Shown here in pieces: positions 17,210-26,098 of a stretch of 64,000 nt of DNA (positions are counted from its first letter, which is position 1; every line of letters begins with the position of its first letter). The DNA comes from Hymenobacter psoromatis (lineage in GTDB: Bacteria; Bacteroidota; Bacteroidia; Cytophagales; Hymenobacteraceae). Location of the stretch: assembly GCA_001596155.1 (NCBI GenBank), contig CP014771.1:620001-684000 (forward strand), read 5' to 3'. The notes beneath the pieces were generated by a model. The model was not told the origin of the DNA. It saw only the letters and a program-made list of their open reading frames with translations, and searched no databases. A program made the position numbers and the translations under genes.

Positions 17210-19348
17210 ATGCCCGCTCCCCACGCGATTACCAAAACCCTGGCGCTGCCCGACGGCCGCCAGATTTCCATCGAAACCGGCAAGCTTGCCAAATTTGCTG
17301 ACGGTGCCGTTGTCGTGCGCCTCGGCGACACGATGTTGCTGGCCACCGTCGTGTCGGCCCCGAGCCAGCGCGAAGGCGTTGACTTCCTGCCGCTGTCGGT
17401 GGACTACCAGGAAAAATTCGGCTCGGCCGGTAAGATTCCCGGCTCGTTTCAGCGCCGCGAAGGCCGCCTGAGTGACTATGAAATCCTCATTTGCCGCCTC
17501 GTGGACCGCATTCTGCGGCCTATGTTTCCCAAAGACTACCACTACGAGGTGCAGGTAATGATTACCCTTATTTCGGCCGATAAAGAAGTGCAGCCCGACG
17601 CGCTGGCCGCGCTGGCCGCCTCGGCCGCGCTCTCGATTTCGGATATTCCGTTTGCCGGACCGATTTCGGAAGTACGGGTAGCCCGTATCGACGGTCAGTT
17701 CCAGATTAACCCCAAAACCAGCGACTTGGCTCGTGCCGATATGGACCTCATCGTGGGGGCCACTGCCGACTCAGTAGCGATGGTGGAAGGCGAGATGAAT
17801 GAAGTGAGTGAGGAAGAGATGGTGGCGGCCATTGCTTTCGGCCACGAAGCCATTAAAGCCCAGGTGCAGTTGCAAAAGGACCTGGCCGAGGCTGTAGGCC
17901 GCACCGCCGACTCGCCCACCCGCGAGTATCCGAAGTACGAGGAGAATGAGGCGTTGAAAAAGCGTGTTCAGGACGGTATCTACCAGGGTGCTTACGAGGT
18001 GGCCCGTTCGGGCAACGCCAGCAAGGCTGGCCGCAAAGAAGGCTTTACGGGCGTGAAAAAAGCGTTCCTAGAAAAGCTAGTAGCCGAAGACGCTGAGCTG
18101 AATATGAAGCAGTTCAGCCGCTACTATTCGTCGGCGGAGAAGAAGGCTATTCGCGATATGATGGTGAAGGAGCGCGTGCGCCTCGACGGACGTCAGCTCA
18201 CCGAAATTCGCCCTATCTGGTCGGAAATCAACTACTTGCCCGGTGCCCACGGCTCGGCCATCTTCACCCGCGGCGAAACGCAAAGCCTGACTACGGCTAC
18301 TCTCGGCACCAAGCTCGACGAGCAGATTGTGGACCAGCCGCTGACCAAGGGCTACTCGAAATTCATGCTGCACTACAACTTCCCTGGTTTCTCAACTGGC
18401 GAAGTGAAGCCCAACCGGGGCGCCGGCCGCCGCGAAATCGGCCACGGCAACCTGGCCGCCCGTTCGCTCAAGCGCGTGCTGCCACCCGACGACGAAAACC
18501 CCTACACCATCCGTATCGTGTCGGACATCCTGGAGTCGAACGGCTCCAGCTCGATGGCCACCGTCTGCGCCGGCTCGCTGGCGCTGATGGATGCCGGCGT
18601 GAAGGTGCGCGCCGCCGTGGCGGGCATCGCGATGGGCCTCGTGCAGGACAAGGAAACCGGCGAATACGCCGTGCTGAGCGATATTCTGGGCGATGAGGAC
18701 CACCTCGGCGACATGGACTTCAAGGTAACCGGCACGGAGAAAGGCATTTGCGCTTGCCAGATGGACATCAAAATCCAAGGCCTCAGCAATGAGATTCTGA
18801 CCGCCGCGCTGCACCAGGCCCGCGAAGGCCGCCTGCACATTCTGCGCGAGATGGCCAAGACTATTGCCGCCCCGGCCGCCGAGTTGAAGGCGCATACCCC
18901 GCGCTCGCACAAAATGCTGATTGACAAAGAGTTTATCGGTGCCATCATCGGGCCGGGCGGTAAAGTCATCCAGCAGATTCAGAAGGATACCAATGCTACG
19001 GTAATCATTGAGGAGAAGGATGAGAAGGGCCACGTGAGCATTTACGCGGCTAACCAGAACGATATGCAGGGTGCCATTGACCGCATCCGCGCTATCGCGG
19101 CGCAGCCCGAAATAGGCGAAACCTACAAGGGCAAGGTGCGCAGCATTCAGCCCTACGGCGCGTTCGTGGAGATTATGCCGGGTAAGGATGGCCTGCTGCA
19201 CATTTCGGAAGTGACGCACGAGCGCATTGCTTCGCTCGAAGGCGTGCTGGAAGTGGGTCAGGAAATCGACGTGAAGCTGGTTGACATCGACAAGAAAACC
19301 GGTAAGTATCGCCTCTCGCGCAAAGTGCTGCTCGAAAAGCAGGCGTAA
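17210..19348 (+). CDS. pnp: polynucleotide phosphorylase
   Basis: 3'-5' exoribonuclease that phosphorolyses RNA. 712 residues from ATG 17210; the frame is open back to 17063 but that extension only translates the palindrome. Order: RNase PH domain 1, helical domain, RNase PH domain 2 ([35 protein letters not shown]), KH domain with [14 protein letters not shown]1 domain with [27 protein letters not shown]. Downstream of rpsO as usual. The palindrome just before the start invites comparison with the RNase III-cleaved pnp leader of E. coli, but this is inference. Confidence 0.97.
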   Translation: MPAPHAITKTLALPDGRQISIETGKLAKFADGAVVVRLGDTMLLATVVSAPSQREGVDFLPLSVDYQEKFGSAGKIPGSFQRREGRLSDYEILICRLVDRILRPMFPKDYHYEVQVMITLISADKEVQPDALAALAASAALSISDIPFAGPISEVRVARIDGQFQINPKTSDLARADMDLIVGATADSVAMVEGEMNEVSEEEMVAAIAFGHEAIKAQVQLQKDLAEAVGRTADSPTREYPKYEENEALKKRVQDGIYQGAYEVARSGNASKAGRKEGFTGVKKAFLEKLVAEDAELNMKQFSRYYSSAEKKAIRDMMVKERVRLDGRQLTEIRPIWSEINYLPGAHGSAIFTRGETQSLTTATLGTKLDEQIVDQPLTKGYSKFMLHYNFPGFSTGEVKPNRGAGRREIGHGNLAARSLKRVLPPDDENPYTIRIVSDILESNGSSSMATVCAGSLALMDAGVKVRAAVAGIAMGLVQDKETGEYAVLSDILGDEDHLGDMDFKVTGTEKGICACQMDIKIQGLSNEILTAALHQAREGRLHILREMAKTIAAPAAELKAHTPRSHKMLIDKEFIGAIIGPGGKVIQQIQKDTNATVIIEEKDEKGHVSIYAANQNDMQGAIDRIRAIAAQPEIGETYKGKVRSIQPYGAFVEIMPGKDGLLHISEVTHERIASLEGVLEVGQEIDVKLVDIDKKTGKYRLSRKVLLEKQA

Positions 19349-19517
19349 TTTTTGAGCGGGGGTAGGGCGATGAAACCGTTGCCTTACCCCCTGCCAAATG
19401 ACCCAAAAGAACTTTCGCTCGTATAGCCTTGTTAATTTCGGTTAGATTGGAATAAGCTCAAAAAATCATTATCCTCCGAATAACTTCTTTAGAATTACCC
19501 AGTTAGCGCCATTACCG

Positions 19518-20381
19518 ATGAGACAGCTAAAAATCAGCAAGCAGATTACCAACCGCGAAAGTCAGTCGCTGGATAAATACCTCCAGGAGATTGGCAAAGT
19601 GGACCTGCTGACACCCGACGAGGAGGTGACGCTGGCGCAGCGTATCCGCGATGGCGACCAGAAAGCGCTCGAAAAATTGACCAAAGCCAACCTGCGTTTC
19701 GTGGTGTCGGTAGCAAAACAATATCAGAACCAAGGCCTTAGCCTGGGTGACCTCATCAATGAGGGCAACCTTGGTCTTATCAAAGCAGCCAAGCGCTTTG
19801 ACGAAACCAGGGGTTTTAAATTTATTTCCTACGCTGTTTGGTGGATTCGCCAGAGCATTCTGCAGGCTTTGGCCGAGCAGAGCCGCATTGTGCGCCTACC
19901 CCTCAACCGAGTAGGTTCGCTGAACAAAATCAGCAAGTCGTTCTCGGAGCTGGAGCAGAAGTTTGAGCGGGAGCCCTCGCCTGAAGAAATTGCCGAAGTG
20001 CTCGAATTAACGACTTCGGAAGTCGTGGACACCCTGAAAATCTCGGGTCGCCACGTATCCGTAGATGCGCCTTTCGTGCAGGGCGAAGAAAACCGCTTGC
20101 TTGACGTGCTCGAAAACGAGGACGAAGAAAAGCCGGATTCAGGCCTGATGAACGACTCGTTGCGCAAGGAAGTGCAGCGGGCACTCTCGACGCTTACCAA
20201 GCGGGAGGCTGACGTGATTACGCTCTATTTTGGGCTGAATGGCGAAGCGGCTTTGACGCTGGAGGAAATCGGCGAGAAGTTCAACCTCACTCGTGAGCGG
20301 GTGCGCCAGATAAAGGAAAAGGCCATTCGCCGCCTGCGCCACACGTCGCGCTCGAAGGCCCTCAAGCCTTACTTAGGCTAG
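19518..20381 (+). CDS. rpoD: primary sigma factor (RpoD/SigA, short Bacteroidota type)
   Basis: 287 residues, lacking region 1.1. Region 1.2 ([20 protein letters not shown]), region 2 ([61 protein letters not shown]), region 3 and region 4 ([30 protein letters not shown]) are complete. This is the housekeeping sigma factor that reads TAnnTTTG boxes in this phylum. It starts 169 bp after pnp and ends with its own terminator. Confidence 0.96.
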   Translation: MRQLKISKQITNRESQSLDKYLQEIGKVDLLTPDEEVTLAQRIRDGDQKALEKLTKANLRFVVSVAKQYQNQGLSLGDLINEGNLGLIKAAKRFDETRGFKFISYAVWWIRQSILQALAEQSRIVRLPLNRVGSLNKISKSFSELEQKFEREPSPEEIAEVLELTTSEVVDTLKISGRHVSVDAPFVQGEENRLLDVLENEDEEKPDSGLMNDSLRKEVQRALSTLTKREADVITLYFGLNGEAALTLEEIGEKFNLTRERVRQIKEKAIRRLRHTSRSKALKPYLG

Positions 20382-20402
20382 TTTTTGTCTTATTTTTGCC
20401 TG

Positions 20403-20431
20403 AAACCCTGACCGTGAGGTTGGGGTTTTTT
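20403..20431 (+). terminator. rpoD intrinsic terminator
   Basis: AAACCCTGACC / GGTTGGGGTTT stem with a GTGA loop, then a T run; 21 bp after the rpoD stop. Confidence 0.75.
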
Positions 20432-20505
20432 GTAGGGTAAGCTTCAGCTTGCCGCGCTCAAAAGAGATTGAATTTTAGAAAACGGCAAGCCAAAGCTTAC
20501 CCTAC
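20432..20505. repeat. palindromic repeat, family C copy 2
   Basis: GTAGGGTAAGCTTCAGCTTGCCG pairs with CGGCAAGCCAAAGCTTACCCTAC over a ~28-nt AT-rich centre. It ends 3 bp before the trxB ATG. Confidence 0.85.
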
Positions 20506-20508
20506 TTT

Positions 20509-21438
20509 ATGGAACACATTCATTGCCTGATTATTGGGTCGGGCCCGGCGGGCTATACGGCCGCTATTTATGCTGCGCGGGCGGGCTTGAACCCCGTGAT
20601 GTATCAGGGCCTGCAGCCCGGCGGGCAGCTCACGATTACCAACGACGTGGAGAATTTTCCGGGCTACCCCGACGGTGTCATGGGCCCGGAGATGATGGAG
20701 GACCTGAAAAAGCAGGCCGCCCGCTTCGGCACGGACGTCCGCTACGGCATTGCCACGAAGGTTGACTTTTCGGGCCATCCGCACAAAATCACGGTGGACG
20801 AAACGGTGGAGCTAACGGCCGATTCGGTCATTATCGCCACCGGGGCTTCGGCCAAATGGCTGGGGCTACCCTCCGAGGCGCGGCTGAACGGCTCGGGCGT
20901 ATCGGCGTGCGCTGTGTGCGACGGCTTCTTCTACCGCGGTAAGGAGGTGGCCATCGTGGGTGCCGGCGACACCGCTGCCGAGGAGGCCAACTACCTGGCC
21001 AACCTGTGCTCGAAAGTCTATATGCTGGTGCGCAAGGACGCCATGCGGGCGTCGAAAATCATGCAGAAGCGGGTGCTCGACAACCCCAAGATTGAGGTGC
21101 TGTTTGACACGGCTACTGATGAAATTCTGGGTGAGCACGCCGTGGAGGCCGTGCGGGTAAAGAACCTGGTGACGCACGAAACGCGCGAAATCCCCGTTCA
21201 TGGGTTCTTCGTGGCAATTGGCCACGAGCCCAACTCCAAGATTTTTCACGATTACCTGCACCACGATGAGCAGGGATACTTGAAAACCCTACCCGGCACC
21301 TCCAAGACCAACGTGGATGGGGTGTTTGCCTGCGGCGACGTGCAGGATTTTACGTACCGCCAGGCCGTGACGGCGGCCGGCACGGGCTGCATGGCCGCGC
21401 TCGATGCCGAGCGCTACCTGGCCGGTTTGCACGGTTAA
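20509..21438 (+). CDS. trxB: thioredoxin-disulfide reductase
   Basis: Flavoenzyme that passes electrons from NADPH to thioredoxin. 309 residues with the FAD motif GSGPAG (10-15), redox-active CAVC (Cys134, Cys137), NADPH motif VGAGDTAAEEA and the C-terminal FAD motif GVFACGDVQD. Full length. The start lies only 3 bp after a family C palindrome, so that repeat would form the 5' end of its leader or its transcription begins inside it. Confidence 0.96.
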   Translation: MEHIHCLIIGSGPAGYTAAIYAARAGLNPVMYQGLQPGGQLTITNDVENFPGYPDGVMGPEMMEDLKKQAARFGTDVRYGIATKVDFSGHPHKITVDETVELTADSVIIATGASAKWLGLPSEARLNGSGVSACAVCDGFFYRGKEVAIVGAGDTAAEEANYLANLCSKVYMLVRKDAMRASKIMQKRVLDNPKIEVLFDTATDEILGEHAVEAVRVKNLVTHETREIPVHGFFVAIGHEPNSKIFHDYLHHDEQGYLKTLPGTSKTNVDGVFACGDVQDFTYRQAVTAAGTGCMAALDAERYLAGLHG

Positions 21439-21542
21439 ACAAAGCTAACTGGGCGCGCTTCAACGCCCCGGCCGGCGACTTCTAGTCAACACGCGGTAGT
21501 GGCCCGCTTTACCGGGCCGCTACTGTTACTTAAGGGCTGCAT

Positions 21543-22655
21543 TTGAATCTTCCCAAGCCTCTTTTTCGCTTCCTCGCGCCTCTGCTCTTGCTGGCCTGCT
21601 GGCTGGGGGGTAGCGCGCCAGCGCAGGCGCAACGCCATAAGAAAACGCCCGCTCCCAAGGCGCGGGCCGGCACGCCGCGCAACCGCGACTTCTTTCGTAT
21701 TCGCACGCCCACTATGCGCTACGTGAAGCCCGATACGACCAGCATCATCGAAACGGAGGAGATACCCGATGATAAGTCGGACGCCGCCAAGTCCATCTTC
21801 AACCCGGCCCGCAAACTCAGCATCGTGAGCGAGGATACAACCACGCTGAATGAGGGCGGGCAGTCAATTGTGGAGATGTCGGACGAGGTGCTGATTGACT
21901 CTTCGTGGGTGAAAGTGGCGGGCTATTATGCCATTTGGGACACGTATAATATTAATCCCTACCGGGTAGATGGCCGCCGCATCCGCGATACCCTCACGCT
22001 GCGACTGGTTGAGCCCGAGCGCCAGCGCTTTGCCAGGATGCCCCTCGTCACTACCCCCGTTACCTCGGGCTTCGCCTTCCGTTGGGGCCGCTGGCATTTT
22101 GGGGTCGACCTCGACCTGGAAACCGGCGATTCCGTGCGCGCGGCCTTCGACGGGGTTATCCGCATCAGCAAGTGGGACGGTGGTGGCTACGGTAATTATC
22201 TGCTTGTGCGCCACTACAATGGCCTCGAAACCCTCTACGGTCACTTGAGCAAGCCGTTGTTGCCAGTGGGTACTTTCGTGCGGGCCGGGCAGGTGATTGG
22301 GTTGGGGGGTAGCACGGGCCGTAGCACGGGTTCGCACCTGCATTTTGAGGTGCGCTACGAAGGCAATCCTATCAACCCAACCTATCTGTACGATTTCCCC
22401 GATTACAAGCTGCGCGGGGAAACGTTTACCATTACTTCGGCACTGTTTAACTACTACAGTCACGCTTTGCACCGCGGTAGCCGGAGCCGGGGTGAGCCCA
22501 CGGCCGCCCGGCGCGTGGCCACGCACAAGATTCGCTCGGGCGATACACTGTCCGAAATTGCTGACCGTTACGGCGTGCGGGTGAGCACGCTAAAACGCCT
22601 TAATCCGAACCTGCACGGTAAGCTTCAACCAGGTAAAAAATTGCGAATCAAGTAA
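21543..22655 (+). CDS. secreted M23 peptidoglycan endopeptidase with LysM
   Basis: 370 residues. No ATG fits, and the frame begins best at TTG 21543, giving a signal peptide (NLPKPLFRFLAPLLLLACWL...APAQA). The M23 metallopeptidase domain has the zinc motifs HFGVDLDLETGD (HxxxD) and SHLHFEVRYEG (HxH), with the Gly-rich GGGYGNYLLVRHYNGLETLYGH stretch. A LysM domain ends the protein (HKIRSGDTLSEIADRYGVRVSTLKRLNPN). It should cut cross-links in periplasmic peptidoglycan. The TTG start is the main uncertainty. A terminator-like inverted repeat lies downstream. Confidence 0.9.
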   Translation: MNLPKPLFRFLAPLLLLACWLGGSAPAQAQRHKKTPAPKARAGTPRNRDFFRIRTPTMRYVKPDTTSIIETEEIPDDKSDAAKSIFNPARKLSIVSEDTTTLNEGGQSIVEMSDEVLIDSSWVKVAGYYAIWDTYNINPYRVDGRRIRDTLTLRLVEPERQRFARMPLVTTPVTSGFAFRWGRWHFGVDLDLETGDSVRAAFDGVIRISKWDGGGYGNYLLVRHYNGLETLYGHLSKPLLPVGTFVRAGQVIGLGGSTGRSTGSHLHFEVRYEGNPINPTYLYDFPDYKLRGETFTITSALFNYYSHALHRGSRSRGEPTAARRVATHKIRSGDTLSEIADRYGVRVSTLKRLNPNLHGKLQPGKKLRIK

Positions 22656-22703
22656 TAGTATAGAAGCTGTTCGCTTATTATTTAATTCGTAGTATAAATT
22701 ATA

Positions 22704-22763
22704 AATTAAATCAGCTCTAAAAAAACCGGTCAATCAACCAGTTTTTTTAGAGCTGATTTAATT
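22704..22763. terminator. long inverted repeat between convergent genes
   Basis: AATTAAATCAGCTCTAAAAAAAC and its inverse pair over a 14-nt loop, with T and A runs on the two sides. It separates the M23 gene from the convergent small secreted-protein gene and can terminate both. Confidence 0.75.
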
Positions 22764-22786
22764 TAGCGAAGCGTAGGCTAAGTTGC

Positions 22787-23083
22787 CTAGTGCGCCCGCT
22801 CGCGGTGAATCTGGCGGCTGTCGTGGTTCAGTTCGCCGTTAAGTTGCTGGCGCTGACCGGCAGTGAGGCGGCCTCCGTCGGCGCGACGCTCAGCGTGCGC
22901 CTGCGCCTGAATACCACGGTCTTCGCCCCGCAGCTTACGGGCCTGGTGGCGGTTCAGCTGGCCGTCGGCCCGGCCGGCGGCAACACGGTCGCGCTGATTT
23001 TCAACGCGTTGATTAATCGTCTGGGCTTGGCTAGTGAGAGCCAGGGCGAGTCCGCAGGCAAGCGGCAACAGGAACTTTTGCAT
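22787..23083 (-). CDS. small secreted charged protein of unknown function
   Basis: 98 residues: a signal peptide (MQKFLLPLACGLALALTSQA) followed by about 75 very polar residues rich in Arg, Gln, Asn and Ala with a recurring pattern of QRVENQRDRVAAG, LNRHQARKL and LTAGQRQQLNGELNHDS. The regular LT/LN...Q..L spacing suggests helical hairpins, and proteins of this look occur in several phyla as small exported proteins of unknown function. It is convergent with the M23 gene and divergent from bshB1. The reading frame is well supported by the signal peptide. Confidence 0.75.
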   Translation of the reverse strand: MQKFLLPLACGLALALTSQAQTINQRVENQRDRVAAGRADGQLNRHQARKLRGEDRGIQAQAHAERRADGGRLTAGQRQQLNGELNHDSRQIHRERAH

Positions 23084-23190
23084 GATAGAAGATAAAGGTT
23101 GGTTGGGTTACGGTGTTTTGATGAAGGGCTCCAACCAGAGTTTAAGCTACCGGTACAAAATTTATTTTGCAGACTGATTAAGACGGGAAA

Positions 23191-23218
23191 TTGTCGGGCG
23201 GTGGCAGCGATACCTTTG
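23191..23218 (+). promoter_or_regulatory. promoter of bshB1
   Basis: TTG at 23191-23193, 17 nt, then TACCTTTG at 23211-23218: a complete match to the Bacteroidota TTG/TAnnTTTG pattern, 32 bp before the ATG. Confidence 0.6.
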
Positions 23219-23250
23219 TAGCAACCAGCCAATATGCTGGTATTTGCATT

Positions 23251-23976
23251 ATGAAGCTTGCTGTTTTGGCCTTGGGGGCCCACCCCGACGATGTAGAGAT
23301 GTCGTGCGCGGGTACGTTGCTGGCCGCCGTGGCGGTGGGTAAGAAAGTTGGTATCGTGGACTTTACCCGCGGGGAGCTGGGCACCCGCGGCACGCCCGAA
23401 ACCCGCGCCGCCGAAGCCGAAGCCGCCAGTAAGATTTTGCAGCTCAGCGCCCGCGAGAATCTGGGCATGGCCGACGGTTTTTTCCAGAATGACCGGGCGC
23501 ATCAGCTCCTGCTCATCGCGGCTTTGCGGCGCTATCAGCCTGATATCGTATTGGCCAACGCCATCACGGACCGGCACCCCGACCACGGCCGCGCTGCCCA
23601 GCTGGCTACCGAGGCGTGCTTTCTGAGTGGTCTGCGCATGATTGAAACCTTCGATGAGCACGGCCGGCCGCAGGAAGCCTGGCGGCCCAAACACGTGTAC
23701 CACTACATCCAGGACCGGCAAATAGCGGCCGATTTTGTGGTGGACATTACCCCCCACTGGCCCGGCAAGTGGGCAGCTATCAACGCCTACGGCAGCCAGT
23801 TTTTCAACCCCACCGCCGACCCGGCCGCGCCCCAGACTTACCTGTCGAGCCCGGCCTTCGCCAGCTTTATGGAGGCGCGGGCGCGCGAGTTTGGCCATTT
23901 AGTGGGGGTAGAGTTTGGCGAGGGCTTCACCAAAGAGCGGACACTGGGCGTGAAGGAATTGGGCGACTTGATTTAG
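23251..23976 (+). CDS. bshB1: bacillithiol biosynthesis deacetylase BshB1
   Basis: Zinc deacetylase that removes the acetyl group from GlcNAc-malate in bacillithiol synthesis. 241 residues from ATG 23251; the longer frame start at 23191 lies on the -33 box of the promoter. LmbE-fold motifs: GAHPDDVEMSCAG (metal site), FTRGELGTRGT, the active-site ITDRHPDHGRAAQL, and HVYHYIQDR. Bacillithiol is the usual low-molecular-weight thiol of Bacteroidota. Monocistronic, followed by a hairpin. Confidence 0.92.
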   Translation: MKLAVLALGAHPDDVEMSCAGTLLAAVAVGKKVGIVDFTRGELGTRGTPETRAAEAEAASKILQLSARENLGMADGFFQNDRAHQLLLIAALRRYQPDIVLANAITDRHPDHGRAAQLATEACFLSGLRMIETFDEHGRPQEAWRPKHVYHYIQDRQIAADFVVDITPHWPGKWAAINAYGSQFFNPTADPAAPQTYLSSPAFASFMEARAREFGHLVGVEFGEGFTKERTLGVKELGDLI

Positions 23977-23979
23977 CCG

Positions 23980-24005
23980 TTTGTCCTTGCGCTCGCAAGG
24001 ACAAA
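23980..24005. terminator. short hairpin between bshB1 and kup
   Basis: 11-bp perfect stem TTTGTCCTTGC with a 4-nt loop between two convergent genes. It resembles a stripped-down family E palindrome. Confidence 0.6.
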
Positions 24006-24018
24006 TGGGGGTAGCGTC

Positions 24019-26052
24019 TTATACCTTCACCGCCGCTCGCTCGGCGCGGATTTCTTCCACGGGTACGGGGTCTTGCGCTTGTTCGGGCGGGTCGCGCAGG
24101 AGGTCGTGAGTAGCGGTGGCGGGCTTCACGGTGAGCGGTACTTTTTCGAGGGCTACGTCGCTGGTATCGAGGCCAAAGAGCTGCTGGTCGGAGATGGCGA
24201 AGCGGTTGACGAAGAAGTAGCCGTTCAGAATGAAGCGCTCCTTGAAGCTGAGCTGGTTATCGTAGCTAAGCACCTTTTCGAGCACCACGAAGCGGAAATC
24301 GCCGGGCATCTGGTAGCGGGCCAGCGAGTCGTAGCGCGAGGTAATGTCGATTTCACCCTCCTTGCCCATTTGCTCCAGCACGCGGCGAAACAGCAGGTTG
24401 AGGCGCGGCTGCACCCGGAAGCCCAGCTTGAAATTGATTTTGTAGGCCACGCCGGGTACCAGCTCTTCCACCGAGTAGCGGGTCGAGTACGGGTCAGTGA
24501 GGATGCTCATGTTGATGAACCAGTAGCGGTCGGCGCGCTTGGGCTGCTTGCGCAGGATGGAATACATGATTTCGTTTTCCAGCTCGCCGGGCTTTTTGCT
24601 GTGGGTGAGGTACACGAGGTTGCTGGCGTATTTGGTTACCGACTCATCCTTGCTCAATTCGAGGAGGGTAGGCCGAGTGCCAGCCACCGACACCAGGCTC
24701 AGCAGGCTGTTCTTGATTTCGCGGCCGCGGTAGCCCACGTACATCATGAGAATCAGGCCCCACTCGAAGACCAGGATGCCCAGCCGGTTGAGTAGTTTGG
24801 TGACGTTGGCGATGAGAAAGGACGATTCGACGGTGAAAAAGACCAGCATAATCAACGTCACGACCGGAATGGACCAGTGCTTGACGCCGCGTAGGTACTG
24901 CGACAGCAGAATGCTGGTCATGAGCATGGCCACCGTGATGCTGAAGCCGTAGGCCGCCGTCATGGCTTCCGAAGTTTTAAACCAGAGCTGCACGCACACG
25001 CAGCCGAACCACAGCAGCCAGTTAATGCTGGGCACGTAAATCTGGCCGCGCTGGTCGGTCGGGAACAGCACCCGCACCTTGGGCCAGAAGCGCAGGCTCA
25101 CGGCCTCCGAAATGAGCGTGTAGGAGCCCGAGATGAGCGCCTGCGAAGCGATAATGGTGGCCATCGTGGCCAGGATGATGAGCGGCACGAGGGCCCACTG
25201 CGGCGCAATCATGAAAAACGGATTCTGGTTCGAGGCCAGCGTGTGGCCCAGGTGGCCCATCGTCCAGGCAGCCTGGCCCAGGTAGTTGAGCACTAGGGCA
25301 GTCTTGACGAAAACCCAGGACGTGCGGATATTTTTGCGCCCGCAGTGGCCCAGGTCGGAGTAGAGCGCCTCGGCCCCGGTGGTGCAGAGAAATACCGCGC
25401 CCAGCAGCCAGAAGCCTTTCGGATATTCGGTTAATAGCCGGATGGCGTATACCGGATTGAGCGCGGCCAGCACACCGGGATAGTGCAGAATCTGGGCCAG
25501 GCCCAGCGCCGCGATAGTCGAAAACCAGACCAGCATTATTGGCCCGAAAGCCGCGCCCACTATCTTGGTGCCGAACTGCTGAAACGCGAACAGCAGCGTG
25601 ATAATGGCAATCACGACGATGACAATCGTCTCCGTGTTGAGGGCGGGGTAGAGAATTTTCAGGCCCTCAATGGCCGATGATACCGAGATGGGTGGCGTAA
25701 TAATGCCATCGGCCAGCAGGGTGCCCGCCCCGATGATGGCCGGAAACAGCAGCCAGTGCCCGCGCTTTTTCACCAGCGAAAACAGCGAAAAAATGCCGCC
25801 CTCGCCGTGGTTGTCGGCCTCCAGCGTGAGCATGATGTACTTGATGGTGGTCTGGAGCGTGAGCGTCCAGAACACGGCCGACACGCCGCCGTACACCAGC
25901 AGCTCGCTCACCGGCCGGTCGCCGATGATGGTTTGGAACACGTAGAGCGGCGACGTGCCAATGTCGCCGAAAATGATGCCCAGCGTGACCAGCAACCCCG
26001 CCGCCGTGACGCGGCGCAGGTGAATGTTGTCTTCGGTAGGAAGGGTAGACAT
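24019..26052 (-). CDS. kup: Kup-type potassium uptake permease
   Basis: Inner-membrane K+/H+ symporter. 677 residues from ATG 26052 (MSTLPTEDNIHL); the open frame extends 43 codons upstream without conserved content. Hallmarks are LGIIFGDIGTSPLYVFQTI near the N-terminus, ADNHGEGGIFSLFSL, and about 12 hydrophobic helices, then a cytoplasmic C-terminal part of about 200 residues. It lies 46 bp downstream of a sensor kinase gene on the same strand, so the two are likely co-transcribed; K+ or turgor sensing by that kinase is possible but only inferred. Confidence 0.93.
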   Translation of the reverse strand: MSTLPTEDNIHLRRVTAAGLLVTLGIIFGDIGTSPLYVFQTIIGDRPVSELLVYGGVSAVFWTLTLQTTIKYIMLTLEADNHGEGGIFSLFSLVKKRGHWLLFPAIIGAGTLLADGIITPPISVSSAIEGLKILYPALNTETIVIVVIAIITLLFAFQQFGTKIVGAAFGPIMLVWFSTIAALGLAQILHYPGVLAALNPVYAIRLLTEYPKGFWLLGAVFLCTTGAEALYSDLGHCGRKNIRTSWVFVKTALVLNYLGQAAWTMGHLGHTLASNQNPFFMIAPQWALVPLIILATMATIIASQALISGSYTLISEAVSLRFWPKVRVLFPTDQRGQIYVPSINWLLWFGCVCVQLWFKTSEAMTAAYGFSITVAMLMTSILLSQYLRGVKHWSIPVVTLIMLVFFTVESSFLIANVTKLLNRLGILVFEWGLILMMYVGYRGREIKNSLLSLVSVAGTRPTLLELSKDESVTKYASNLVYLTHSKKPGELENEIMYSILRKQPKRADRYWFINMSILTDPYSTRYSVEELVPGVAYKINFKLGFRVQPRLNLLFRRVLEQMGKEGEIDITSRYDSLARYQMPGDFRFVVLEKVLSYDNQLSFKERFILNGYFFVNRFAISDQQLFGLDTSDVALEKVPLTVKPATATHDLLRDPPEQAQDPVPVEEIRAERAAVKV

Positions 26053-26098
26053 AGGGTAATGGGTGATGGGGAATAAGTAATGGGGTAGGCCGGTATGC

